A stretch of 64,000 nucleotides of DNA. It comes from Gordionus sp. m RMFG-2023 (taxonomy: Eukaryota; Nematomorpha; Gordioida; Chordodea; Parachordodidae). The translations under genes were made by a program, and so were the position numbers. The notes below the pieces were generated by a model. That model did not search any database and had not been told where the DNA came from. It saw nothing but the letters and a program-made list of their open reading frames with translations. The stretch's first letter is position 1. Each line of letters opens with the position of its first letter. The stretch covers positions 17,015,666 to 17,079,665 of the forward strand of contig NC_088778.1 of assembly GCF_954871325.1 (NCBI RefSeq). Reading direction: 5' to 3'. Positions 12,022 through 24,416 of this stretch are shown here, piece after piece.

Positions 12022-12244
12022 CTAAATAACACCGCACATTTTGTGGCCTAGCCATAGCCAAGAATTAATAAATTTAAATCTATACTCTTTAAGTAATCTT
12101 ATATTGTTTGAATAAGTTAAGTTTTTCTTAATTGGAAAGATTTCTTCAGGCGGATTAATTTCTCTCCTTCCATCACGCTGAAAATAATAATTTTCACTTA
12201 ACTTTGCATGTGGGCCAGGGGGAAGGTTAGGGTCTGGTTCAGAT
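12022..12244 (-). CDS. NDUFA7: NADH dehydrogenase 1 alpha subunit 7 (complex I B14.5a), 3' exon
   Basis: Complex I accessory subunit of the inner mitochondrial membrane; it is supernumerary and not catalytic. The exon follows a minus-strand acceptor (TTATAG, ending at 12245) and starts in codon phase 2. Its translation, SEPDPNLPPGPHAKLSENYY then FQRDGRREINPPEEIFPIKK, matches from memory the conserved centre of human NDUFA7 (QPPPKLPVGPSHKLSNNYY, then RDGRRE and PP). The last 30 codons before the TAA are AT-rich, not alignable by eye, and may be a true divergent tail or read past an unseen donor. Length is about 74 codons against about 113 for the whole human protein. I could not find the N-terminal exon upstream (12.3-14 kb, minus strand). 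Identity is fairly sure; the 3' boundary is not. Confidence 0.85.
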
Positions 12245-13096
12245 CTATAATATAAAATATGAATTGAGCTTATATTTAAAAAACCTTGAAGAAACATATT
12301 TGGTATATCTCATGTTGTTATTAAATTTTCGCTATAAAATAAGGTATTCAATATATATATTTATTAATTACTCCAATTAACCAATTGATCAAATTTAATA
12401 TAAAAGTTGAATAAACAGCTGGAGACTCTTTCCCCATTCTATCAATGTTTTAAGACAATAAAGCGAATACAAATTTCTTATATCTTGATGGCTATCATAA
12501 AAACGGTTACAGGCAATAGATTTATAAAGATAAATATTTCATGATATTATCATTTAAAAATTTGTGTTATATAACTTCCTGAATAACTATATTTTTTGAT
12601 TAAAATTAATATATAATCACATAATGGTAAATCGAATAGAAATATCTACCCATTATACATGGAAGGTGAGGAAATACCCCCAACCCTTAGTAAAATTCTA
12701 TGAAAAAAAGCACCGTGTAGCTGGCGAGGAGTAGATTTGGAGAAATACCTCCCCTCATATCGAAGATTTTTGATAAAAATATAAAAGGGTTTAAGAATTG
12801 TAAAGTATTATATTTCAAATAGGTTTTCTATTCTAAATATTAGCGAAAAGTAATTTAAATATTTATTTCTTGTATATAAATATTTTATCTCACGAAAATT
12901 TAAAGTTTATTTTCTTATATTTTTTAAACCTTAAACATAGTTGGACATAAGAAAATATCAACCAAGAAAAATTCCATATAATTTAACTTTAGTAATAACT
13001 ATGATTATAAAATTTCTAGAGTGTAAGGAATGTTCAGATGTCCAAATAGATAGAATTTTCTGTATATATTAATTTCTGAGACTTTTTGTACTACAG
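12245..13096. other. Probable NDUFA7 intron / spacer
   Basis: On the minus strand this precedes the NDUFA7 exon, so at least its right-hand-most bases are intron. No N-terminal coding was recognised. A GC-richer patch at 12650-12760 has no coding match. Confidence 0.4.
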
Positions 13097-13190
13097 GAAA
13101 AAAAGAAACTGCAAAAAGACTGTACATGGGGCCTTCTACAACATGGATAGAGGAGCCTATTATTTATGCTGGAGAAATACAGAATATCCG
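13097..13190 (+). CDS. Candidate internal exon, unknown protein
   Basis: A 94-base block of higher GC sits between an acceptor (CTACAG, 13091-13096) and a donor (GTAATAC, from 13191). Two of the three plus-strand frames are open throughout: one reads CKKTVHGAFYNMDRGAYYLC, the other KRLYMGPSTTWIEEPIIYAG. Composition and splice sites look like a host exon, but I recognise neither peptide and see no neighbouring exon that fits the phase. It may also be part of an old transposon. Confidence 0.25.
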
Positions 13191-13299
13191 GTAATACATA
13201 TCTGAAGCTGATACATTATTAAATTTAATATGACTGCCGATTTTTTTTCATTGAAATATATTAATTATTACACAATTTTATGCGGTATTTTTTAAAGAA

Positions 13300-13870
13300 A
13301 TGGATTATAAGAATTGCGAATATTTACAATTTAGATCAATAGAATATCGACTAAGAATTCTCGATATTTGTAATTGTTGGGTGAAAGAGAAATTATATTA
13401 TTTTGTGATTCACAAGCCTCGACCTTACCGACAAACAAATTGTTCCAATATTAATGTGTACTCATTTGAAGATCATTATAAAATAACGGTTTATATCCCA
13501 CATTTGGATTTAATTTTGACTCAAATCAAGAAACGATTTGAAATTTATCAAATGGTTCTAGCTAATTTACAAATATAATATCTCACAACTCCCACTGATA
13601 TGGGCATATATCAAATCTTGATATTGACCATTTAGCTAAATTTTATTATGAGGACATAAGCGCACCGGAAGGCCAATAAATTTCAGAATTTAAATAGTAT
13701 AAAAAACACATTTTTGTAGATAATCCTCTAAGAAATACAGTAGAAGAATTGTATACTTTAAAATATATTTTATGTTTCCAAAATATATAAAAATTACTGT
13801 ATATTTTGACAATGATACCAATTGGTACAAGCACAAATAAGGACTTTTCTTCATTACAGAGAATAAAGTC
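13300..13870 (+). pseudogene. Degraded DUF4371-type hAT transposase, C-terminal half
   Basis: The frame at 13300-13578 contains KPRPYRQTNCSNINVYSFED and then HYKITVYIPHLDLILTQIKK, the region of ZMYM/DUF4371-type hAT transposases that reads RQ-x-x-R-x-N, x-EYYR, IPxLDxLxxQL in intact relatives. Downstream, in shifting frames, come NPLRNTVEELYTLK and then a block reading LTMIPIGTSTNKDFSSLQRI, equivalent to the ATIPVSTCTAERSFSSLKRI dimerization block. The copy is broken by stops and a frame change. TIRs were not found. Confidence 0.75.
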
Positions 13871-14591
13871 TATTATGTGTATAACATCTTAAAATTTATT
13901 GAATAGACTAGCTTTAATCGAGATCTATCTAATATTTTATTATTTGTGTTCAAAATTATCATATTTTAATAAATTTTACATGAGGATTAGTTCTTGTTAC
14001 ATTACATGTTTGAACTATATATTTTAATATACTTTTTCATTTTAGAAGGTTTAAGGCGATCGTTTTTTTTAGTAACGATATATTATATTGTAATATATTT
14101 TATGTTGTAAATTGGATAACGTGATTTTATATGTTATACAATTTTACATATTTGATTTACGTTGTAGATAAAAAGATATTATATATTATAAAATTTAATC
14201 AGTTAACATTTTAAAATAAAGAATCGTTTTAAAATCTTATATTTAAATTAAATTCTTTATATTGAGCTAAATCCAGACTAATTCCTATCAATTCTAATTT
14301 GATAACAGCTATTTTCTATACAAGAACCCCTATTTGTCAAAAAAAAGCTATTTAAACAACAATAACAAACTTATATTCATAGCTCATATTCATGTCAAAC
14401 AAACTTATATTAATGCCAAACAATGTACTATAATATTCATTATAAATGAGTGGTTTTTAATTAAATTCAGATTCTAAAAAAATACTCAAAATTCAGATTT
14501 AATAGTTAGTTAGAAGAATATTAATAATTTAAGTTTGTTTTTTTTAATGTAAAAAGTTAAAGTGAGAAAATTTTTCAGGGGTTAATGTAAG

Positions 14592-15290
14592 ATGGGAAGC
14601 GAACCTGGCAAAATTTTTGCCCGGGTTATGTTTAAGGTAAAAAATAGGTGGTTCGGTTCGTGAAAATTATTTTGAACCCAGGTTTGGTTCCGGGTTCAGC
14701 TCAGGTTTAAGAATTTTCGAATTGATAAAAAAAAATCATAATTTGGTATGAAAATAAATGTTTTATTTTATTTATAGGCAAAATATAGTTAAAAATACAA
14801 AGCAGTTATGTATAAATTTTAAATATTTTATTTAGACGTATTTCTTCAAATTAACAATATGCAATATAATAATTTTTACTTTGATTAGTTCACTTTCATT
14901 TTCCTCTAATTAATAAGATTTAGAATAAGTTAAAACTTAAAAATAAATGGCGCATGAATTTATTTGTTTTAAATATATTAACATTCCAAAAGGAATCTTT
15001 GAAAATAAATTTTAAAATGCGTAAATGAATTAGGTTGTTTAAAATTTATTAACACTTCACATAATTGGAAATTTGAAAATATTATAAATCTCAATTAAAT
15101 TATTAATATTTGTATTTATTATAATTATACAAATATCTTAATACATGATTTTAAACAATAAATTAACTCTGATCACGGATTCAAATAAAATTCCCGGATC
15201 GGGGTTTTAAAAATTTTACAAACGGGGTTCAGGTTCGGTTCATATTTTTATCCAAAAACCTGAGTTTTCTTCTCCGGGTTCGGATCCCTG
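14592..15290. mobile_element. Non-autonomous hAT-like element with GAACCCGG subterminal blocks
   Basis: The left end (TGGGAAGCGAACCTGG) and the complement of the right end (CAGGGATCCGAACCCGG) are similar, and both ends carry repeated CGGGTTC/GAACCCG words separated by A/T runs. Flanks AATGTAAGA and GATGTAGA are near-identical, consistent with a decayed 8-bp TSD. The 0.55-kb middle is plain AT-rich DNA with no coding frame. The family is related in style to the GGCCCGG MITEs below but has its own sequence. Confidence 0.6.
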
Positions 15291-15298
15291 GATGTAGA

Positions 15299-18200
15299 TT
15301 TTCGAAGGGGACTAGCCAGTGAAAATCGTGTCATGTGACCCTGCTCGTTCCAACTAATGGGGTCACAAATACAAAAGATAGTATATAAATTATCCAACAA
15401 TCAATTTAGATAAGTATTAGGATCCAGTATCGCATTATTCTCCATTGGCTATTAATTTTCTAAAGCCATCCAACAGCTTATAAATTCCGTTCCTTGGTTT
15501 TAAGATTGGTTATGAATGACTAGAAAACTAATTAATGTCATTTTGGGATAACAAATTTAGATACGATCAGACTAGGAGTTGATTTACTCAACTAATTGTC
15601 GAAGATGCGGAGTACAGGTGAACCCTTTCACTCCATTGCCTTAACAGCTTTAATATAAGGCACAAAAAATTAATAGTCATCACGAGTACACAACGCAGTT
15701 AGTGGTCTATAGCAATTTGAACCCATCACTTATCAATAGCTCCCGACCTGTAGCAATACTCTTATTCTAAAAGATAACGGCAGATACATGTACTGAGATT
15801 GAAAAGAAAACTTGTATCACCCCTCCTCTCATAACAAATAATGCGTTAGATATTACCGAGTTAAAAAAATGCTATACTTTCATGTCGATCCCTGAGGGTA
15901 AAATAATATATATGATTTTATTGAAGGAGTTTATTTGTTCCAATAAAAATATCATTTTATAAATTATAGACTAAACGAAATCCTCGAAACTCTAGGTTAT
16001 TAATATTGTGTGGTAATTATTTAATTATTGATATCATTTGGCTTTGAAACTTTTTCGGAACAACGATTTGCTGATTTATTACACATATTCGATTTTGATT
16101 ATACCTGATTTAAAATGATAAAAGAAAATATGGTACATTTTATTTAATCCGCAGCATGGTAAATTTATTTTTAACTAAATGATTTAACTTTAATATAGAA
16201 AAAAAACTAGAATCCTTGCAAATAGATAGTATTTAAAACATTATATATAGTAAATTGCCATAGGAAGGAGATATGAAAAATTTAATATATGATTTAATCA
16301 TATAAAAATCCATTTTAACTTAGAAAATTTTAAAGAATAAAATAATACTTCGTATGATGATAAACCTGATAAAAAGGCGTAGGTAGTAATAGAAGTCATA
16401 ATAAAAATTCCCCATAAAATTTTATCTCTTTTTTTGTTAGGCCATTCTGATTCTTGCTTACTAAAGGCATCAAATGTAGAATCTAAAGTAGCAAAAAATA
16501 TTTAGATAATAACATAATAATATAGTGGGCTTTTGGTCTTAAGACTCATTCATAGTCGTCCATTCGTTTTCTTCTTCAAATTTTATTTGATTTGCAATAT
16601 ATTTGGTCAATGATGTTATTATTAACGTTTAGAACTATCATGAATAGAGTTATAGCAAGATTATAAGCTAGATAGATGTGCTTTTCAATAATAATACAAT
16701 ATATACCACACTGTGCTTGGACCGCCCCTACCCAGCCAGGCATTGAGACCATACTAATTTTCAATTGACAACGATGTCGCCGAAAATTATAACATACATA
16801 GAGAAGATTAATATAAAAGTGGTCATCATGTCTTTCAATTAAGGCCTAGGTTCGAATGTTCAAATATGGTTGTCATTTGATAAAATAAAGAAAGCGTAGC
16901 GTCTTCATGAGAGGGAAAATTTGTAGGACTACATACCTATTAACCTCCAAAATAATTTTTCTTTCTACCTTCTCACACATATATAGAGGCAAATGCTAGT
17001 CTCCCTATTAATGCTAACATGAGAGCAGAAGATTGTGCACATAAAAAGGATAAATAGTATAATCATTTCAAATTAAACTAAGGACTTCCTACTACGAAAT
17101 CAGGTAATGAATTATCCCTAAAGGAGATGGAGGCCCATAATTAAGGGTCAGTGAAATATTGTTAATTAAATGAAGTCCTACTTTGGACATAAAGCGTAAT
17201 AAGAATCGGTAAATGAAAAAGTTGATACGCTTAGAAATCAACAGAGAACATAAGGGTAGTGAAGAATTATTTAATGAAAAATTTGTTTATAAACTTTGAA
17301 TAAATAGAGATACAACGAAAATGATAGGGTAAAAGAAATAAAGAGAGCATTCAGTAATGAAGTAAGATAATGATAAATAAGAGAATAGAAGATATGGGAA
17401 AATGTAAATAAAAAAATTCGGAAATATCTATGAGAATAAAACAAGGATCAAACCCGAATAGTTAGTAACCATTATTTAAAAACCGAACCGTTAAAAAATT
17501 CACCCGAATAAAAAGGTCTGTGAACCGATTAGAATTTAATATCTTTTGTTGTCCAACGTTGATCAATAATTTACTGAGATAGAAGAGGGCTATGGTATAA
17601 AAAAATTAAAATCAAGGTTTGACTGGACCAAGTCCAAAAAACATTGAAACTAGCTTGATCGCATCAAACAGTTATATAAAAATAATAGGTCTTTTTTTGG
17701 TCTTATGACGAATGTGTCATGAAGGAGGGATGGAGGACCGACTTTGAATCAATTATAATAATTGTATTAATACAGTGTATCGAATAAAAGATTATTCAAT
17801 TATGTTTTTCTAGGAATATGTATTTCTTGCCTCATTATGGATAATGAATTATATAAGATTAAAATTAAAAAAATGTTTTTTTTTACCGGTGGTATTGTTA
17901 AAATAGATCTGAGTAAACCTTTGCACATAAGAAACGAGATTTGGCAAGGATAAAAGATGCGATTTTAGTTCCGCATTTTTCAAGGGTGCATAATAAAGTA
18001 TAGCTAAATTGGCATACATGTAGGTATCTACTTTCGTCGGACTTTAATTAGTTTTATTTAATTTTGAATATATTTATAAATTATCAATACTGTAAATTAA
18101 GAATTCAGTTTATATCAAATTAAATTAACAAGTTTTAATAAGGTAATTTATCTCTATATGGTAAGATATATTTTATGGTTGAAAAAAATTCTACAGGATT

Positions 18201-21200
18201 GCATTTTGGTTAGTGCTTAAAATGAAGCTTTTCTGTTTTGCGTTTTATTTTAAATAAGATTTGCATTAAAAAACTAAAATAATCTCTGTTTTTCATTATT
18301 TTCTTAGAAAATGTAACTCACATTAATTTAAATAATAAAGCATGCATTTTTTAAGAAAAACATTATTTTTTTTATCATCATAAATAATCAGTCGTGTAAT
18401 CAGCGGAGTTATAAAATAAGTGTATTTATCTCCCTTCTTATGCATATTTTTTAACTCAAATCGAAAGATTGTAATTAATCTAGCGTCCTTTCTAATTAGA
18501 AATGTTATTACCTCAAGATTCTTTAGAAATTTACAAATCTTGTCTTTGGTAGTGAGAAAATTAAATATTTCGCTTAATTTTATCCTGAAGATATTAAAGC
18601 ATTCAAGGATGCATAACTCGCATAATTTAATTTGAATGCTCGTATTTTCCAAATAATCAAAAATAGTTCAAATTTCGCTACATCAAAAACCTGATTTAAT
18701 CGAGTGCGGGGTTTAGGATCAATCCTCAAAAGAAACTTTCACAAAAATCTTTTAGCATTATTATTTTAATAAAAAATTTGACTAAAATTTTACAATTTAG
18801 GACATTCACTGTGGGATTAATAAAAATGATTTTTTCAAATTTCATGTTTTAATAAAATATATTTTACAAATAATATAGGCAGGAATTAAAAAAAATAGAA
18901 TTTAATTCAAATTATGAATTAAATTTAATTCTGTTAAAAATGCATCCTTACACATTTTTTAGTGTTTAAAATGAATAAATTAACTGGCAAAAAATTACTT
19001 AAACATTGGTCTTTTACCTACCATATTAAGAGCTAAAGAATTATGCAGAGGCCCTTCCTTTAACAATTATACAGGTATTTTGCAAGGATACCAACAAACC
19101 TTGTTACCCAGAAGAAAGGTAAATTAAGTTATCAAGGGTAGCTCCAAGAAACCCGCCCTATTTGTTTATTTATCATCTATAATAAAAAAAATTTTAAATA
19201 TTTTTATATTCTAGTATCCCCTCCCCCCCCCCCCCCACAACAAGGAAGTAATATAAAGAAGATTAAAGTAAGTCAAGGGTAGTATCAAATACACTCAATT
19301 CTTATATTATAAAATCCTACAATTTTTATGAATAATTTTATTACTGTATGTTTGTAAAATATTATTTATACTTATTTAAGTGAATGTAAATATTTTATTT
19401 TAGAGAAACTTTTTAATAATTCATTTTTTTTTAATTTCTTACAAAGTAGGCTATAAATACAACTTTCCTTTCTTAAACAACTGATAAACATTTGCCATAT
19501 CACTTATTCTATCTAAAAGCTTTATGATCTTTCTTTATCAACTACTTTAATGTATTTGTTTTATTCCTCCTATTTCGTAGTAAATGTTTATTATATAACG
19601 TTTGAAATATTATATTTTCTCAAACCTGACGTATAATATGTCCAAGTAATTTAATTTTTCGTTATTTGATCTCTTGGTAGATAGGGAAAAAGCCATCTTT
19701 TCTATAGTACAATTTAAAAGAGTAATATGTCCTTGTGAAACAACGAAGCTATTTTGGTAAATATTCTGTGGCTCGTGTTCTCCAGGATGTTCGTAATTAT
19801 ACAATTACCTATATGTGGTCTATAAATCTTTCAACCTTATATGCTATAAAGGATTTTAATAGTTTAAATAGTCTAAATGTGTTATTTAACGTAAGTGTTT
19901 CATTTGCACTCTTCGTAAAAAAACCTAATGCTCCGATCCATATATAATTGTTTGATTTTCACATCGTTCTGCCGACTTGATTACTTAATATTAAATTTTT
20001 TTTTTTTAAATTGGCCTGGCACGGATTTTTATTTACTTGAATTTTTAAACCCGGAACATTCATTATATATTTACAGAAAATATTAATACTTTGTTTAAAT
20101 TCCAGATAGGGGTTCGGGGATTGTCCATAAAAATTGAAGTGGTATAAAAAATAAGCAAATTTTCCAAAATGTTTAAACGTAGTTTTATTCTATACGTATT
20201 TCTATTTTTACGGTAGAAATCATTATTTAAGAAAAAAAATCTACTAGTTTCTTATTAATTTAAAATTTTTAAAAATGAAAATTTAGAATTATGATAAACA
20301 CCCGATGTACCTATTATCCTTTCGTGTTGCGTGCGATAGAACTTCTTTATTTATAGAATTTTTATATAAAAATTTTAATTTTAAGTAAATAAATGAAAAT
20401 TTGTCAAATATATTAAATTTACCTCATTTATATTATATAAATCCGGAGAAGCTTGTTGTTACTTAAAACTGTCAATAATTTACAAAAATAAGCCAATCAT
20501 CTTTATATTGTCATTTGTGGCTTTAGAAATGGCTTTACTCTTATAAATTTAGTTAAATTTTATTCAAAATACTCCCTGCTAAAAAATGGCTAATACGTTA
20601 CCAGCCAACATCTTTCCCAGGTCGTCAAATTAATTAAAATTTAATTTCAAAATATTAGATTACCATGAATATTGTTAATATTTTTATACATGATAAAATT
20701 TAGATAAGTTTATCATGTTTAGTCTGAATAATTTTTAATGTAAAAAATTAAATTTAAAATTTTCATGAGCATATTTCTGCAAAACATTTTTATAACCATC
20801 GAAGCATCTTGTTAAAATATATATATGGTTTAAATTTCAAATATCAAAGTTTGTTATTTTAAATTATTTGAGAAGAAATTACCTGCCCCGGGTGGCCTCC
20901 CTTACTTTTAAGAAATGATTTAATCCAAGGTAAAAATCATTTTCAAGTTTATAATCAAATTCAAATTAAATGTTGTATTAAATTCTTTTATTAATTCCTG
21001 CCTAGTTTTTAGTTACTAAGGGTTTCCCAAAAGAAATTCATTCTCTTCAAGGCGTTTGGATAAGGCTTTTAAACATACGATTGCATTTTCATAAACCTGA
21101 AGAATTATAAATTTTGGAATAAATATAATACTCTAAATAAATTATGATTTAACCCATGATGATAATATAGCTTTTGGGAGTACATTTTCTTGTATATCTT

Positions 21201-21779
21201 TTTTGAAACGATATTATTTTTAATATTTATATAATCAAGAAAAGTTAAAGATAAGAATAAATAAAAGTTTAAACCTAAAATAAAAAGATCTAAAGGTCAA
21301 AAAATATTCAAATTATATCAAAAATTTACTACTGATTTCGCATCATATATTTAAATTTAACTATTATATCGAGGGTTTACTAAATCGATAAATGCTTTCT
21401 TTACCAGAGATTGTTGTTAAAAGGCTCGATTTCGCCGATTTTAAATTAAGATTATAACCAATAAAATATTACGCAAGCCGATTTCATTAATAGATGTCCA
21501 ATCTTCCTGCCATATATGGCAAAATCTCCAGGCTAGCGTAATATATTTTGGCTAAAATTTTCGGTTAGCCATTTTTAAAAATCTAACCGTTCAACAACAC
21601 TAACAGAAATGTATCACGCTACCAAATATTCAACCCTTTAATTGTCGACTTCATTTTGATACTAAATGGACTAAACAGCTTTTGAACTAGAATACCGTAT
21701 TTTGATTTGTTTTAGGTATTTGATCGCATTGTTTTTTTCATTTTTTAGAACTTTATAGACTTTAGTTAAAGCTATTTAG
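15299..21779. other. 6.5 kb of AT-rich DNA with decayed repeats; no gene recognised
   Basis: No host gene recognised. Seen in it: a GC-richer patch at 15300-15830 with no readable frame; a remnant of the AACCG-type hAT ends at 17440-17540; overlapping open frames on both strands at 18323-18652 (109 codons on the minus strand) that look like chance frames in AT-rich DNA; a C run at 19223-19236; and a minus-strand frame at 16576-16764 containing MPGWVGAVQAQCGIYC that I cannot place. A diverged MITE of the TAGTGTTGTTAAA family lies at 21409-21602 and is listed separately. Confidence 0.5.
21409..21602. mobile_element. Diverged MITE of the TAGTGTTGTTAAACGGCTC family
   Basis: Left end TTGTTGTTAAAAGGCTCG and right end CCGTTCAACAACACTA form an inverted pair. 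The interior keeps the family words (CTAACC, GTTAGCC, ATTTTTAAAAATC). About 195 bp. No clear 8-bp TSD remains, so it is older than the copy at 29798-30020. Confidence 0.65.
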
Positions 21780-22400
21780 TAATGAGTAGAACCAGGACAC
21801 AGCCTATGAGCTTATGGTTTTCATTAGATCTATTGTTTTCGTAACCAATTTTGTAACGAATACATGTCATCAAAGTAGGAGAGGAGATATTTTTTTGATA
21901 TTGGCTAATTTTATTCGATGGCAGTATCGAAGTATCGGAGTCTCATATTGTGTCTGAAATAATCTTATTCATTTATCGAAAGTATGCAACCTTGCCTTAC
22001 TCCTCTTTTGATGAGATTGAATTTGCCATATTTGAAATAAGGCGAACGAATTGTTATAATAAAATTTCAGGATTTGATTATATTTCTTTCTATACCACAT
22101 TTTAAGGGAGTAACATAATTCTAAATGCTTCACCTTATCGAAGGCCTTGAAGATGCACGGTAGTCTGTACCTATTGAATTTTTGCAGTTACTTTCAAAGT
22201 TAATATATTTTTTCCTAACAGATTTTTAAGAGTTTATATTCTATTAAAGGGTCATGAATACTTTTGATATGACTTATGTAAGTGCAATAGCTCTAAAATC
22301 ATTAAAGTATGTCGGGTTTGGTTTTCTGTGGTAGTTACAAAGATGGATAGATTCCAGTATTAATTAAAATCTTGATATTTTATTATAACAATTCATTCGC
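21780..22400 (-). pseudogene. LINE reverse-transcriptase fragment (minus strand)
   Basis: In minus-strand order the reverse-transcriptase blocks appear in the right sequence but in several frames: DFRAIALT then VISKVF near 22290 (finger region, DxRPIxLxxxxxKxxE in relatives), IFKAFDKV near 22150 (motif A with the catalytic Asp), VRQG-like words near 21990 (motif B), and YFDDMYSLQNW near 21865 (motif C, YxDD). Several stops and frame changes make it clearly dead. The KAFDKV and VRQGC style suggests an RTE- or Jockey-like LINE, but I cannot fix the clade. Confidence 0.7.
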
Positions 22401-22660
22401 CAAATTTCAAATAGGGAAAATTCAATCTCCCCTGTTTAGGATTGTAAGGAGAGTAAGGCAATGCTGACTACTTTCGCCGATAATCCTCCATATAATCATA
22501 AAAGACACAATTAGAGACTGTTATTTCGGTAATGCCTATGTAAAAAATTAGTCAATATCAAAAAATCATCTCCTACATTGATGACATGTATTCGTCACAA
22601 AATCGATTATGGAAACAATCTAATAAAAAACACTAAGCTTAAATAGCTTAAAAGCGGGGT
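22401..22660 (+). pseudogene. Second LINE reverse-transcriptase fragment, opposite orientation
   Basis: The plus strand reads RIVRRVRQC and LLSPI (motif B region), then YIDDMYSSQNRLWKQ (motif C) near 22574. At the DNA level this matches the complement of about 21840-22020, so two copies of one LINE lie head to head here as an imperfect inverted repeat. Broken by stops. Confidence 0.7.
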
Positions 22661-24149
22661 TAAGCATTAATTATTAGAGTGCAAAATGATAACCTTAGTT
22701 GACTCAAAAGTTATTAAAAAACTATTATGTATTTTAAATATTTTGGAGTACGACAAAAAAGGAAACACAAATGATGAAAAGAAAAAAAATGCGAATATCA
22801 CGTATACGATATATTATAAACAATGGTCATCAAACGAGATATCACTGAAAACTCAACTCAGATTCAGCTCAACAGTTATACCAGTCTTACTATAAATAGG
22901 CTAAACTGAGTGTTTGGAGAAAACTTTCACTTTGACCTCGAAGTTTTTCTTAGCTCAAATTTGAAAGAAACTAATTACCATAATGTTAAAAGATTTTCTG
23001 AAGTACATACCTGTACATTGAGCCGAATTAGCCGATATTTCAGCATAATCTAACTATAGTACACGCAGGATGCGAATAAAACACAAATAAAGAAAGTTCA
23101 TACCTTTATCAACAGATGTCATTAACAACGAAATGTTGATATTTGTCTTAAAATTATATCAAATAAAAAATGCATATACCTGCATACCTCTTCTTAGGCT
23201 TAACTCGTATAAAGGAAAAACAACATTACAATTATCGTTTTCATTCATCATTATCTAGGAATATCAATATGCTAATCAGCAGCAAAAATATTATTTAATT
23301 TCTTTCCATTACCATAATTTAATTTAATATTTTATCGAAATATAGCAAAAGCCTTATGAACTTTAACTAAGAAAAACTTAAATTTAACCTTACCAAAAAC
23401 AAACAAATTAAAACATTTATTTAAATCGGGTCTGGGCTTTTTATTATCTTATTACTGCCCATAAGCGTTTAAGCATAGTTAGCCTCTATGTGCGCACAGA
23501 TAACTGCAGCCTGTAAAAAATTGGTGGATTCTTCCTCTCATTTTAATTTAGCCCCTTAATTTATTTTTTCCAGTTTTGATAGGCGTGAGATTTGTTGTTT
23601 TTAACAATATAAAAGACTAAAAGCGGGTAAAGAAAATGACGAAATTTGAAAAGTTAGTGATTTTTTAGGCTTTCGATTTTGTTTTTATATATATCTATTT
23701 CATAGCAAGCTTTAAAAGTGAGCGATTTTATTAGAAGAAGTAAAAAAAAACCCATGTAAAATATAGCAAGTCGCAATTGACAAAGCAAAATAATTGCGCC
23801 ATTAATTTCCCAGGTCATTTTTATTTAGTAAAAAAACCCACTTCGTTCGAAAAAAATTAGTGTGAATAAAATCGTGCAATTTAAATTGTTTGCTAGAATG
23901 TAGCCTAATTCATAAAATATTTGAGTTTTAAATAAATATTTGAGTTTTAAATATGTGATTCAACGTTTGAATTAAAATAATTGTAACCGTGCTCTAAATA
24001 ATTATTTATCTCGTTCCACTACCGTTAAATTCCCAGTCTTTATTCTTTCTATGACTTATCATAAATGATAAGGGTCAGTATAATAAATTTTTATTGCTAA
24101 ATGATAATATTAAAAAGATATGAATAAATAACTAAAAGAAATGATATAC
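22661..24149. other. AT-rich spacer; possibly intron of a minus-strand gene
   Basis: If the exon at 24150-24341 is real, this lies downstream of it on the minus strand and may be intron. Minus-strand pieces that look like short exons (about 23011-23053, reading LDYAEISANSAQCT between AG and GT) do not join in phase with each other, so I do not call them. A plus-strand open frame at 22686-22895 is unrecognised. Confidence 0.35.
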
Positions 24150-24341
24150 CATATCTTTAAATTTTTGGTCATTAATGTCCAAGGCTTTATAGTTTAATGA
24201 AAAGAGTCCGGCTAGTAGCGCTTTGTATCCATTATTCATTCTATTCAAAACATAAATCCCCAGAGGTGCTTTTATATTTTTGGCATATGCTGGCCTTGTA
24301 CATTCTTTATTATTGACATCGTCTATCCATAGGGTATAAAT
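24150..24341 (-). CDS. Internal exon of an unidentified conserved-looking protein
   Basis: On the minus strand a 192-base block lies between an acceptor (TTAACACAG, just above 24341) and a donor (GGTATATC, below 24150). It is exactly 64 codons, phase 0 at both ends, with no stop, and reads IYTLWIDDVNNKECTRPAYA, then KNIKAPLGIYVLNRMNNGYK, then ALLAGLFSLNYKALDINDQK. The other two frames contain stops. Amino-acid use is far richer than that of chance frames in this DNA (P, G, A, W, C present in protein-like spacing), so I believe it is a host exon. I do not recognise the family. A possible further exon lies at 25257-25346 on the same strand but does not join it in phase. Confidence 0.55.
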
Positions 24342-24416
24342 CTGTGTTAAAAAATATACATTTAAAAAAATGAAATTATGTAATATGGCAGAGAAAAAAC
24401 GATTTTTTTTAAATAC

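Noticed and set aside
16780-17400. Possible degraded LINE reading DYIPINLQNNFSFYLLTHI near 16930.
   Set aside because: Only one loosely reverse-transcriptase-like phrase and no motif A, B or C in order; too weak to call.
18323-18652. 109-codon minus-strand open frame with a 71-codon frame opposite.
   Set aside because: Composition is that of translated AT-rich DNA (I, L, K, F, N), no recognisable motif, and both strands are open, which points to chance.
23011-23150. Two short minus-strand blocks between AG and GT that look like small exons (LDYAEISANSAQCT and NISLLMTSVDK).
   Set aside because: The only open frame of the second cannot be joined in phase to the first, and blocks of 43-48 bases are easily found by chance.
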